Assembly (NCBI GenBank): GCA_965213735.1
Contig: CBDCAB010000006.1
Span: 744,001-808,000 of the forward strand
Source of the DNA: CALDTK01 sp965213735
GTDB lineage: Bacteria > Bacteroidota > Bacteroidia > Chitinophagales > Saprospiraceae
Direction: 5' to 3'
Length of the DNA stretch: 64,000 nt
Every line of letters begins with the position of its first letter. Positions within the stretch are counted from its first letter, which is position 1. The notes beneath the pieces are model-generated. The model ran no database searches, was not told the DNA's origin, and was given only the letters and a program-made list of their open reading frames with translations. The position numbers and the translations under genes were made by a program. This document shows, one piece after another, positions 43,031 through 52,373 of this stretch.

Positions 43031-45502
43031 ATGGTTAGTAGCATTGCACTAGCTCCTACCGCAACGCCAATGGCCGACGAACAAGAAAAGTCCCAAGAAC
43101 AACTCAGTGATCGCATTCTCACCGGCACTGGACTCCAAAGCCTCGATCAACATCGCCCGGAAAGTCTAATCGTGATGCCGGTAGAGCACCGGCCCCTTTT
43201 CCCAGGCCTCACCGTGCCTCTCACCCTCGCAGGCACAGACATGGTGGAAGCTGTGCGCGAGGTGATGCGCCAAGATGACGGCTACTGTGCCATCGTGCTT
43301 ACCGACAAGCGCAGCGGCGAACAAGATGCCGCAGATGAAGATGGCGTGGTGGAGGTGAGAGACGTGGGTACCCTCTTCCGCATCCAACGCGTGATGCCCG
43401 TCAATGACGAGACGGTACAAGTGCTAGGCATTAGCCTCGTGCGCTGTGAAAAATTGGAAACCACCGTCCGTAAGCCTTTCCAACGCTGGAAAGTGCGCTA
43501 CCACGAGCTGGACAGAAGTCGGCCCACGCCAGATCTACGTGCCTACATGATGGCCATCTCAGCCGAAATAAAGCACCTCATCTCACTCAATCCGCACTTC
43601 AAGGAGCAGGTAAACCTCGTGGTGGATCGCCTCAACTACGAGGCCCCGAGCCTCACCCTGGATGTACTCTCCAACCTCCTGGGTGCCGATAGAGACATCC
43701 TGCAAAACTTGCTCGAAACCTATGATCCCCTCGAGCGGGCCAAGGAAATCCTTCAGCTGGTAAAGCAGGAGCTAGAGGTGGCGCGCATTCAGCAAAATAT
43801 TAATGAACAGATATCGGAGAAGGTGAGTGAGCAGCAGCGGGAGTTTTTCCTGCGCGAGCAGCTGAAAGTAATCAAGAAAGAGCTAGGCATGGAGCTCGAC
43901 GGACCTGAAGCTGAAGTAGACTCTCTGCAGAAGCGGCTGAGCAAGAAAAAGCTCGGCAAAGAGGCGCGCAAGGTGGTGGATCAGGAGCTAAAGAAATTGT
44001 CCATGCTCAATGCGCAAAGCCCCGAATTTAACGTGACGCGCAGCTACCTCGAACTCATTGCTGACTTACCCTGGGGCAAGTTTTCCCGAGAGACAAAGGA
44101 TATCAAGAAGGCGCGCGCCATCCTCGACCGCGACCACTACGGGCTAGATGATGTCAAGGATACTATTCTCGAATTCTTAGCTACCATTATTCGTCGTGGC
44201 ACAGTGGCTGGCTCGATCATATGCTTGGTAGGTCCGCCCGGTGTTGGCAAGACATCTATTGGTAAGGCGATAGCAGAAGCGCTCGGCAGGAAATTCTTCC
44301 GCTTTTCGGTGGGCGGAATGCGCGATGAGGCAGAAATCAAGGGCCATCGGCGGACCTATATCGGCGCTATGCCTGGCAAGCTAGTGCAAGCTATTAAGCG
44401 AGCCGAAACGAGCAACCCCGTTATAATGCTCGACGAGATCGATAAGATTTCTCGTGGCGGGCAGGGCGACCCAGCCTCGGCACTGCTCGAAGTCCTCGAC
44501 CCGGAGCAAAACGACAAATTTGTCGATCATTACCTCGACCTGCCCTACGATCTGAGCAATGTGCTCTTCATTACTACGGCAAATAGCCTCGACCCGATTC
44601 CGCGCCCACTGCTCGACCGCATGGAGGTGATACGGCTCAGTGGCTATATCAAGCAGGAAAAGGTGCAAATTGCAACCCGCTACCTGCTACCCAAGCAACT
44701 CGAAGAATTAGGCTTCAGCGAAAATGAAGTGACTATTACCGAGGATGCAATGAATCAAATCGCCGATGAATATGCGCGCGAGGCAGGCGTACGCAACCTC
44801 GAAAAGCAGATTCGCAAAATCTTACGCAAAGTCAGTCTCGAACGTGCCGAGAACCCCGAAGATGAGTCGGCCAACGTGATTGAAGCCAACGAAGTAATTA
44901 AGTACCTCGGCAAGCCGCTGTTCAACACTGAAGAGCTGTACAACACTGGTGTGCCAGGAGTAGCCCTCGGCCTCGCCTATACCTCGATGGGTGGCACAAC
45001 GCTTTATGTCGAGGCCACGGCCATTCAAAACGACAAGATTGGCTTCCGCTTTACGGGGCAGCTAGGTGATGTCATGAAAGAAAGTGCTGAAATCGCCTAC
45101 AGCTACATCCGCTCGCGCTGCGTGCAGGAGCAAAATGACTTCTTCGACAAAAACTTCGTACACCTTCACGTACCTGCTGGGGCCACTCCCAAGGACGGTC
45201 CGAGTGCGGGAGTGACGATGGCCCTTGCCCTCTACAGTCTCGCCAGGGGTGAAGCTGTGCGCGAAGGCCTTGCCATGACAGGTGAACTAACCTTGACTGG
45301 CAAAGTGCTACCCATTGGTGGCGTTCGTGAAAAAACGATTGGAGCACGGCGCGTCCACGTTGATACGCTCATCTATCCCAAGGCCAATCAACGCGACTGG
45401 GAGGAGCTTCCGGCCTTCATTAAGGAAGGGGTGGAGGTACACTTTGCCGACTACTTTGATGATGTGCTCGCTATAGCAGGTATGCCGCCCGCTACAGCTT
45501 AG
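43031..45502 (+). CDS. lon: ATP-dependent protease Lon
   Basis: 823 residues. N-terminal substrate-binding domain (VMPVEHRPLFPGLTVPLTLA), coiled helices, AAA+ module with Walker A GPPGVGKTS (401-409), VGGMRDEAEIKGHRRTYIGA and Walker B VIMLDEIDK, and the C-terminal peptidase with the Ser725/Lys768 dyad (PKDGPSAGVTMA and GGVREKTIGARR), 43 residues apart as in the family. It degrades misfolded and regulatory proteins in the cytosol. No heat-shock-type operator was recognised in the 71-bp upstream gap. The 3' end overlaps the convergent porP/sprF-like gene by 11 bp. Confidence 0.97.
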   Translation: MVSSIALAPTATPMADEQEKSQEQLSDRILTGTGLQSLDQHRPESLIVMPVEHRPLFPGLTVPLTLAGTDMVEAVREVMRQDDGYCAIVLTDKRSGEQDAADEDGVVEVRDVGTLFRIQRVMPVNDETVQVLGISLVRCEKLETTVRKPFQRWKVRYHELDRSRPTPDLRAYMMAISAEIKHLISLNPHFKEQVNLVVDRLNYEAPSLTLDVLSNLLGADRDILQNLLETYDPLERAKEILQLVKQELEVARIQQNINEQISEKVSEQQREFFLREQLKVIKKELGMELDGPEAEVDSLQKRLSKKKLGKEARKVVDQELKKLSMLNAQSPEFNVTRSYLELIADLPWGKFSRETKDIKKARAILDRDHYGLDDVKDTILEFLATIIRRGTVAGSIICLVGPPGVGKTSIGKAIAEALGRKFFRFSVGGMRDEAEIKGHRRTYIGAMPGKLVQAIKRAETSNPVIMLDEIDKISRGGQGDPASALLEVLDPEQNDKFVDHYLDLPYDLSNVLFITTANSLDPIPRPLLDRMEVIRLSGYIKQEKVQIATRYLLPKQLEELGFSENEVTITEDAMNQIADEYAREAGVRNLEKQIRKILRKVSLERAENPEDESANVIEANEVIKYLGKPLFNTEELYNTGVPGVALGLAYTSMGGTTLYVEATAIQNDKIGFRFTGQLGDVMKESAEIAYSYIRSRCVQEQNDFFDKNFVHLHVPAGATPKDGPSAGVTMALALYSLARGEAVREGLAMTGELTLTGKVLPIGGVREKTIGARRVHVDTLIYPKANQRDWEELPAFIKEGVEVHFADYFDDVLAIAGMPPATA

Positions 45503-46556
45503 GGCAGACCACTTTATAGCGGCTTCTGCCTTGGCGTATCCAACTCAAGCTCAACTCGAAGGCGCCACGGCCATCGGTGGCGCGACCGAGGGCGCCCATG
45601 TTGATGTCGTAGCTCAGGCCCACCGTCATTGCTTTGTACTCGAGCTGGCCCGCAAGGATTAAGCTTTCGAAGTACAATCCGCTCTCATAGGCATTGGCCG
45701 CACGTCCGTAGATACCGACGCGAAATCCTGCATCTCCATCTCCCCGCTCATCGGGTCGATAATAAATGGCCGATCCGACGGTGGTACGCTGCGACTTAGC
45801 CTGCCGCTCATAAATGGCCGAGGGCATAAGACGCAGGTTGTCTTGAATCAGGTATTCGCCGCCTATCATCGCAGAGTAGCGCGGTGCTAAGGTTTCAGTA
45901 GCATCGAACACGAAGCTGGTATTCGGCGAGTTGAGGTGATGGGCGGCAATACCTGCAAAGAATGAGTAATCCCGGCGCACCACGGCGAGGTTGATGCCAC
46001 CAGCTACATCGAGGTAGCCGAGTGTGCTGCCGACGTAGCCGACGGGTAGCGCACTGCCATCGGGATTGATCGATACTGTAAGGCTATCGAAATTTGAGGT
46101 GAACCAGAGCGCGTTTGGGTCGAAGGAATTTTGTCCGTAGCCGACGCGGGCGCCAAAGCCGAGGTAGGTCGCATCGCGTCCACGGCCTCCATCGAGGTAC
46201 TTCTGCATCGTGACGCCAAAGCCTGCGCGTGTGATGGTGTAGCGGCTCTCGCCTCCCTCATCACGCAGGGCATTCACGGCCACTGCGAGGTAGTCGCGCC
46301 CACCCATAGCGTAGCGCAGTTCGCCAGCAGCGGCATAGGTACGTAGCGGCTCAGTGCCGAGCACACTCGCCCACTGGTCGCGGTAGTTGGCCGTGAAGCG
46401 CAGCTCGCCCTCAAACAAGCCGACCAGAGCCGGATTGGTGTATACAGGTGCTGCGGTATACTGCGAAAACACAGGATCTTGTGCTTGCACAGTGGCTACG
46501 CTCAGCACGAGCGTGAGGAAGATGAATCCGGGTAGCCGGAGTGTTTGTAATGCCAT
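45492..46556 (-). CDS. PorP/SprF family type IX secretion outer-membrane protein
   Basis: 354 residues. Signal peptide ending VATVQAQ, then the family opening DPVFSQYTAAPVYTNPALVG and ANYRDQWASV, followed by amphipathic beta strands to the end (GEYLIQDNLRLMPSAIYERQ, EYKAMTVGLSYDINMG). PorP/SprF proteins are outer-membrane partners of type B (CHU_C) cargo; SprF is required to deliver the adhesin SprB in F. johnsoniae. Here the gene lies 61 bp downstream of a large SprB-repeat/CHU_C protein, so this is probably its dedicated partner (inference from position). Confidence 0.93.
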   Translation of the reverse strand: MALQTLRLPGFIFLTLVLSVATVQAQDPVFSQYTAAPVYTNPALVGLFEGELRFTANYRDQWASVLGTEPLRTYAAAGELRYAMGGRDYLAVAVNALRDEGGESRYTITRAGFGVTMQKYLDGGRGRDATYLGFGARVGYGQNSFDPNALWFTSNFDSLTVSINPDGSALPVGYVGSTLGYLDVAGGINLAVVRRDYSFFAGIAAHHLNSPNTSFVFDATETLAPRYSAMIGGEYLIQDNLRLMPSAIYERQAKSQRTTVGSAIYYRPDERGDGDAGFRVGIYGRAANAYESGLYFESLILAGQLEYKAMTVGLSYDINMGALGRATDGRGAFELSLSWIRQGRSRYKVVCPKL

Positions 46557-46617
46557 TGCCTAGTTTTGACTCAGCTCTGCGTGTTGGGGGGCAGGGGAGT
46601 CGCGGCAATGGGGGGAG

Positions 46618-49600
46618 CTACCGCAAGAGTGTAGTGTTGCCGCGAATGCGACGTGTGGCTCCGGTGCGGTCGCGAACGGTTACCTCATAGAGATAAACAC
46701 CAGCTTGTGCCGGCTGTCCTCGATACGTTCCATCCCAGCCACGGGAGGAGTTGACGCGGCTAGGTCCAGATTCGTATATCTGCGTGCCCCACCGGTCGAA
46801 CAGTCGGAAGGATTCAATTACTGTACCGGATCGCCCGTGCACCCGTAGGATTGCATTATTTGCATCAGGTCCGTCAGGTCGAAAAGCTGTCGGCACAAAA
46901 ACATCTTCTTGCTTACGCACCAGCAACTGGGCTGTGCCTTCAATACGACAGCCTAGCGTGTCCTCCACAATGGCGTAGAGCATCCCGGAAGCATAGGGCG
47001 TGAGTGTAGTTTGTACGCAGGTGTCGCAGGCTATGTCGCCCTCCGCGTAGTAGCGCCAGAAAGTCCGCACTATAATATCGTGCTTGTCTTCTGCAGCATC
47101 AATGGCTAAGGGCTCTCCATAACGCACATCGCCGTGTGCCAAGTCGAGCGTATCCGGCAAAGTGCTGAGGCGAGGCACGTACACCTCCGTACTCCACGTA
47201 CAGGCAGATGCATCGCGCAGTTCAATGCTGTGTTCGCCCTCCGGCAGACCGTAAAGTAGGGTTCCATCTTGCCAGGCTCCACCATTCACGCGACTTTGAA
47301 ACGGCCCGCTGCCCGAAGTAACTTGCAGTGCGACAGCTCCTTCACGCTCGTTGGCGCACCAGTTGGCTTCCACCTCTGCAGTAGCGCTGAGGGTAGGTGG
47401 CCCTTGTAGCCTTACGGCAAAACTGGCGGTACAACCAGCTGCATCTTCTACTACACCAGTATAATTTCCCGCGAAAAGGTTCTGTCGCTCAAGGCCGCTA
47501 AACCCATCCGACCACCTCGCTTCGTAGGGAGCAGTGCCTCCGATGACATTAAGCACCAGACCACCGTCGCCATCATCTGCACAGCTTGGCGCCCTCGGTT
47601 CTGCACCTACCTCTAAGGCTAAGACAGCAGGCAGCGATATCGGATGAAACATCGTGCAGCCGCGCTCATCCAAGGTGCGGTAGCGGTACTCTCCGGGTGC
47701 CAAGTTTTGGCGAAAGCCGGACGCTAAACCAGGTGCATCTACCCAGTAAGCATCGCGCAGCGCAGGACCACCCACCACAGCAAGTTCAACTTCATAGGCA
47801 GGTGGATCGCAGGCAGTAAGTCTGCTCGCCACCTCAACTTCAATACCTGCAGGTGCTGTCAATTCTCCAGCTAGACTAGCTGTACAGGAGGCGCTATCTC
47901 TTGCCTCGACCAGCCAATCTCCAGCAGCAAGACCTGTAAATTTGCCTGTGGTGTTGACCACACTTCCAAGCCGGTATTCCACTGGACCTTGATTGCCTTC
48001 AGCTGCCACGAGCAATTCGCCATCTGCTGTTTGGGCGCAGCTTGGTTCAGAAAAAGCAAGCTGTTTTAGCGAAAGCGCGCATGGCAGCTCCACCACAACA
48101 GGGAACACGAGCGTGTGCAGACAGCCGCGGGCATCGGTATAGCGAAACGTGTAGGTGGTATGAGCGTCTGGCAAGGCTGTCCACCTCTTTGGCGCAACCT
48201 GCGTGACATCATTCGGGCTGTTGATCGTCAGCGCATCAGCACCAGAAAACTGCAGCCACCATTGATGCAGCCGCATCGTATCCGTGAAGCCAAAGCCATC
48301 AGAAAGCGTTAGCGTCCAATCACCAGCAGTGCTTGCGCCACCGAGTTGCGCCCAGTCACCAGCACTTGCCAATGTATCCGTACGCCCAGTAGCAGAAAAA
48401 CAAATCTGATCGTTGCGCGCCGGCCCCGTTAGCGAATTCTGCGTTAGCAGCAGCTGCTCTCCGCTAGGAGTGCTTAGCGAAGCGGAAAGTTCTGACAAAT
48501 CATTGGCGGATAATTGCAAACAGACGCTCACCAATTCTGTAGCCGAGCCGGAGAGCCTGCTGATAGGCGGCTCCAAAACACTTAGTTGAGACTGGAGTGG
48601 CTGGGTGGGCGGATTGCTTGCGAAGCTAAAAATTCGTTCTCCAACAGCAGCGTATCGCGCATCCGCACTGCCCACCGTACTTAAATTGAACTCGATGGCT
48701 TCACCGAGCAGGACGCGCTGCGGGGGCAGGGTGTCGAGGGTGTTTTCACAAGGTCCGCACTGTGGTGCATTTTCCGGCAAAACCAGGATCGTAAAGTTGG
48801 TATCGTAGCGGCAGCCAAAGTCATTGATAATGGTCACAGTAGGTGTAATGGTGCCTGGAACTGTGGGCGCATAGGCTACCTCGGTGCCAGCGTAAGCACT
48901 CTGAGCAGCATCTGGCTGGAAGTAGATGTCGACAATCTCGGTCTGAAAACTATCGACCCGCACCGGCAGACCTGCTGCGAATTCCAGGCTCCACGAAAAA
49001 ATCCAGCCATTATCTGCCTCCCAGTGGTCGAGGATTTGCATCGTCCAGGCCCCGTTGAGGGGAGCACCTACGAGTGCATCGAGCGAGGCATAGCTGCGGT
49101 AGGTACCGGCAGGGAGTGTCGTGACTGCAGGCCTGGCATTGAGGTAGCTCAGCCAGTCGCCTTTCGGGTCGGTGTTGTTCCAGCAGTAGTCATAGCCTAT
49201 GCCGGGTTTAGGCTCCTCATCACCTGCATCGCCTTCTATCGGTTCGCCTAAGAATGCCTCTTCCCCAAAACGGCCGGGGTGGTTGTGCAGCACTACCGAG
49301 CGCCCATCCGGAGCAATGAGTTTGATGCTCAAATCGCGCAGCCAGCTGTGCTCCATGTTAGCGCAAACAGCCACTAAATCATCGACATCGTCGAGGGTGG
49401 CTCCTTCTGCAAACTGGCTGATGAAGATGCTCGATTCGTGCGCTGCGCCCGTGCCATCTGGCAGGGGCAGACTGTCAGTGCGACTGGTGGTGGGCGCATA
49501 AAATTGAGTTGGAGTGGTGCCACGGATGGCAGCATCAGGTCCGTCATCGACACTTAACAAGAGCGTGCCAGGTGCGCAAATGGTGTCGCTGAGCGTGGCG

Positions 49601-50352
49601 GCGAGCGAGACTTCAGGGGCATCGGCTACACGTGTGCGGATGCGCAAAGGCGTGATGCTTTTGCAGCCCTGTGCGTCAGTGGCACTTAATTCGATGATGT
49701 ATCCGCCAGGCTGGGTGTAGGCATACTGCAACTGTCGGCCGCGGCGCTCCTGACCGTCTGGGAGAGTCCACTTGAATGTGGTGCTTGCCAGCGACTGCGT
49801 GTAGGCCACACCGTTTTGGGGGAAGTTGGCACCTGCGTGGAGTGTGAGTAGCGCGCCTGGGCAGAGGTCGACAGTTGCGGAGTCTGATGCAGCAGGTTCA
49901 GCTTGCGCCAAAACAGCTTGTATGGGCTGGCAAATCGGTTTGCAGGCAATACTTGCCGAAAAACCTCTGCCTACCTGGCTGGCATCGCTCACCCAATCGA
50001 GTGTGAGGCAGCCGGAGGAATTGATGGCGGTAGCCTGCACAGCGAGCCGACCGCCTGTCCAGTGGGTTGAGCAGGTGAGTTGAGGGGCAGCTACTGTAGT
50101 GCCGTCGTAGACACAAAGTCTGTCACCTGGTCTGATGTCCGACCACGCTATGGTGAGTGCGAGTTGAGCGTTGGCAGAGCTAGGGCAGAGGGTGGTGGTG
50201 AAGGCTTCGTTGCTGCTGTAGTTGCTGTTGCCTCCAGGGTCGAGCAAGGTACCTGCGCACACTTCATAGTTGCCGGGCGACATCACGAGCGTTTGCCCAC
50301 CAGCCACCAGGGCAGTCAAGGAGCACCAAATTGCGATCAGGAGCTTACTCAT
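46618..50352 (-). CDS. Large T9SS surface protein: CUB, PKD, P-domain, SprB-like repeats, CHU_C
   Basis: 1244 residues from ATG 50352 (MSKLLIAIWCSLTALVAGGQ). In order: a CUB-like domain (about 30-140, VCAGTLLDPGGNSNYSSN, CVYDGTTVAAPQL), a PKD-like domain (about 180-250), a proprotein-convertase P domain (about 310-460, SSIFISQFAEGATLDDVDDL, WTMQILDHWEADNGWIFSW), a second P-like domain (about 560-720, WTLTLSDGFGFTDTMRLHQW), about four SprB-like repeats (for example GGTAPYEARWSDG, LFAGNYTGVVEDAAGCT), and a CHU_C/type B sorting domain (VPTAFRPDGPDANNAILRVH, RLFDRWGTQIYESG, ending RGNTTLLR). No protease domain is present despite the P domains. Probably a surface adhesin; a possible promoter TAACCTTTG lies about 30 nt upstream. 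Confidence 0.9.
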   Translation of the reverse strand: MSKLLIAIWCSLTALVAGGQTLVMSPGNYEVCAGTLLDPGGNSNYSSNEAFTTTLCPSSANAQLALTIAWSDIRPGDRLCVYDGTTVAAPQLTCSTHWTGGRLAVQATAINSSGCLTLDWVSDASQVGRGFSASIACKPICQPIQAVLAQAEPAASDSATVDLCPGALLTLHAGANFPQNGVAYTQSLASTTFKWTLPDGQERRGRQLQYAYTQPGGYIIELSATDAQGCKSITPLRIRTRVADAPEVSLAATLSDTICAPGTLLLSVDDGPDAAIRGTTPTQFYAPTTSRTDSLPLPDGTGAAHESSIFISQFAEGATLDDVDDLVAVCANMEHSWLRDLSIKLIAPDGRSVVLHNHPGRFGEEAFLGEPIEGDAGDEEPKPGIGYDYCWNNTDPKGDWLSYLNARPAVTTLPAGTYRSYASLDALVGAPLNGAWTMQILDHWEADNGWIFSWSLEFAAGLPVRVDSFQTEIVDIYFQPDAAQSAYAGTEVAYAPTVPGTITPTVTIINDFGCRYDTNFTILVLPENAPQCGPCENTLDTLPPQRVLLGEAIEFNLSTVGSADARYAAVGERIFSFASNPPTQPLQSQLSVLEPPISRLSGSATELVSVCLQLSANDLSELSASLSTPSGEQLLLTQNSLTGPARNDQICFSATGRTDTLASAGDWAQLGGASTAGDWTLTLSDGFGFTDTMRLHQWWLQFSGADALTINSPNDVTQVAPKRWTALPDAHTTYTFRYTDARGCLHTLVFPVVVELPCALSLKQLAFSEPSCAQTADGELLVAAEGNQGPVEYRLGSVVNTTGKFTGLAAGDWLVEARDSASCTASLAGELTAPAGIEVEVASRLTACDPPAYEVELAVVGGPALRDAYWVDAPGLASGFRQNLAPGEYRYRTLDERGCTMFHPISLPAVLALEVGAEPRAPSCADDGDGGLVLNVIGGTAPYEARWSDGFSGLERQNLFAGNYTGVVEDAAGCTASFAVRLQGPPTLSATAEVEANWCANEREGAVALQVTSGSGPFQSRVNGGAWQDGTLLYGLPEGEHSIELRDASACTWSTEVYVPRLSTLPDTLDLAHGDVRYGEPLAIDAAEDKHDIIVRTFWRYYAEGDIACDTCVQTTLTPYASGMLYAIVEDTLGCRIEGTAQLLVRKQEDVFVPTAFRPDGPDANNAILRVHGRSGTVIESFRLFDRWGTQIYESGPSRVNSSRGWDGTYRGQPAQAGVYLYEVTVRDRTGATRRIRGNTTLLR

Positions 50353-50396
50353 CGTAAGCCGGTGTCTACGCGCGTGGCGCAGCAAAGGTTATAGGC

Positions 50397-52184
50397 TCAC
50401 CGCACAACTAGCTCCTCCAACATCAGCATCTGCGGGCCCTTTAATTCGCTCAGCATTTTGGCGCGGCGGTAGGCCTTGTACGCATCGCCAAACTCGCGGG
50501 TGAGTAGGGCATCGCTGATATTGATCGAGCGATCTTCCTTGTCCTTTCCAGCGAGTTGCTCGATGAGTTGTTCGAGTGGATCTTTAACTTCGGGATACTC
50601 GGAGATGCGCACATCATCGAGATCGAGATCGGCCATTCGGGCTACGGCGTTGATAGCTTCATCGAGGCCGCCAATTCTGTCGACGAGACCTCGCTCTAGG
50701 GCAGCCTCACCTGTCCAAACCCGTCCTTTGGCGAGTTCTTTGACCCGGCTCACCGGCATATTTCGACCTTCAGCTACGCGGCGGACGAAGAGCTCGTAGA
50801 TGTCATCAACACCTTCCTGCAGAAACTCTCGGTCTTGCTCTGAAAACGGCAGGACTGGCGAAAAGGCATTAGAATACTTACCCGTATTTACAGTGTCGAA
50901 GTGCACTCCGAGCTTGTCTTCCATGAGCCGCGAAAAATTGAAAAGAATACCTACCACTCCAATCGAACCGGTGAGGGTATTCGGCTCGGCGTAAATGCTA
51001 TCGGTAGCTGCGGCGATGTAATAGCCACCACTTGCGGCGAGGTCGCCCATGCTAGTTACCACCGGAATTCCCTGATCGCGCGCGAGTTGCAATTCGCGCC
51101 AAATATTCTCGCTGGCCATGGCCGATCCACCGCCAGAGTTGACACGCAGCACGATGGCTTTGATCTTATCATCGTTGCGCAGGTCGCGAATCACCTTAGC
51201 GTACTTGGCATCGCCGATACTGCCCACATCACCCATACCATCGACGATATTGCCCTCGGCATACACGACAGCTATGCGGCGTTTGCTGGTGAGGTTGGGC
51301 GTCTTCACTTTCTTGAAGTAATCTTCGACACTCACGGTATTTATATCATCGTCATCGTCGAGGCCGAGGCGCTCGCGCAGGTTGTCGAGCACCTGATCTT
51401 TGTAGTAGAGCGCATCCACGAGCTGATACTGGAGGGCATCTTCATCATCGCGGATGGCATATGATTCTGTTGCTGTCTCCAGCGTATTGAAGTCAATACC
51501 TCTACTCGCCGCCACATCATAAAGCCAAATTTTCCACAGGCCTTCGAGATACTCACGCGTCTGAAGCCGATTGGAGTCGCTCATCGAATTTCGAAAGAAC
51601 GGCTCGCCAGCGCTCTTAAAATCACCTGCATAAAACACATTGGCATCGATGCCCAGATCGTCGAGACCTTCCTTAAAATAAGGAACAGTTGTGCCGTAGC
51701 CGCGCGCGTCGATAGCACCAGTAGGGTTGAGGTAGACAGCATCTGCGGCGCTAGCCAGGTAATAGCCTCCCTGACCGTAGTATTTAGCGTGAGTGACAAC
51801 AAATTTGCCGCTTTCGCGAAAACGAAGCAATGCCTGGCGAAGTGCAAGCGCTGTGGCTGGCATAGAAGCGAAGCCCTGCACATCCAAAAACACGCCTTTG
51901 ATATCATCATCGTCGGCAGCCTCGTCGAGTGCACGGGCCATATCGCGCAGACCGAGAATATCGTCTTCTTCTAGCGAAAAGCTCGAGCGAGTAAGGTTGT
52001 TGGTCAGCTCTGGGAGCAGGCCCGGCCGGAGAACCAAGACCGAATTAGCTTCAACAGAGACGTCATCGCTGCCAAACGCAGCTGCTATGCTCGTCACAGA
52101 TATGACGCCAATGAGAATCAACACACCGAGTGCGAGTAGGGTGCCGAGGCAGGAGGCAAAAAGAAGGCGAAAGAAATTGTTCAT
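50397..52184 (-). CDS. sppA: Signal peptide peptidase SppA, 67K type
   Basis: 595 residues, two tandem S49 domains after an N-terminal membrane anchor (LGTLLALGVLILIGVISVTS). Catalytic Lys190 (YAGDFKSAGEPF) lies in the N-terminal repeat and Ser385 (GDLAASGGYYIAAA) in the C-terminal repeat, the arrangement of the long SppA type. It degrades cleaved signal peptides in the membrane, fitting the heavy Sec export load. Downstream is the large adhesin gene (44-bp gap, same strand); a functional link is not implied. It is divergent from the second large adhesin across 189 bp. Confidence 0.95.
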   Translation of the reverse strand: MNNFFRLLFASCLGTLLALGVLILIGVISVTSIAAAFGSDDVSVEANSVLVLRPGLLPELTNNLTRSSFSLEEDDILGLRDMARALDEAADDDDIKGVFLDVQGFASMPATALALRQALLRFRESGKFVVTHAKYYGQGGYYLASAADAVYLNPTGAIDARGYGTTVPYFKEGLDDLGIDANVFYAGDFKSAGEPFFRNSMSDSNRLQTREYLEGLWKIWLYDVAASRGIDFNTLETATESYAIRDDEDALQYQLVDALYYKDQVLDNLRERLGLDDDDDINTVSVEDYFKKVKTPNLTSKRRIAVVYAEGNIVDGMGDVGSIGDAKYAKVIRDLRNDDKIKAIVLRVNSGGGSAMASENIWRELQLARDQGIPVVTSMGDLAASGGYYIAAATDSIYAEPNTLTGSIGVVGILFNFSRLMEDKLGVHFDTVNTGKYSNAFSPVLPFSEQDREFLQEGVDDIYELFVRRVAEGRNMPVSRVKELAKGRVWTGEAALERGLVDRIGGLDEAINAVARMADLDLDDVRISEYPEVKDPLEQLIEQLAGKDKEDRSINISDALLTREFGDAYKAYRRAKMLSELKGPQMLMLEELVVR

Positions 52185-52373
52185 ACCAGTTGCACTTAAA
52201 CCGCGAAGCTATTGCAATCAGTACGTGGCGAGGTATGCTTTCGATGAAGGCGCAGGGAATGCCGACGGATAGCACTGGGCTTGTATGTGAGATTGGCGTA
52301 ATGCTTGCACCGCCACCCTGTGCGGTAGCCTTCCTGCAGACGGTCTATCGCCTCGCACACCCAGTCCACGCTT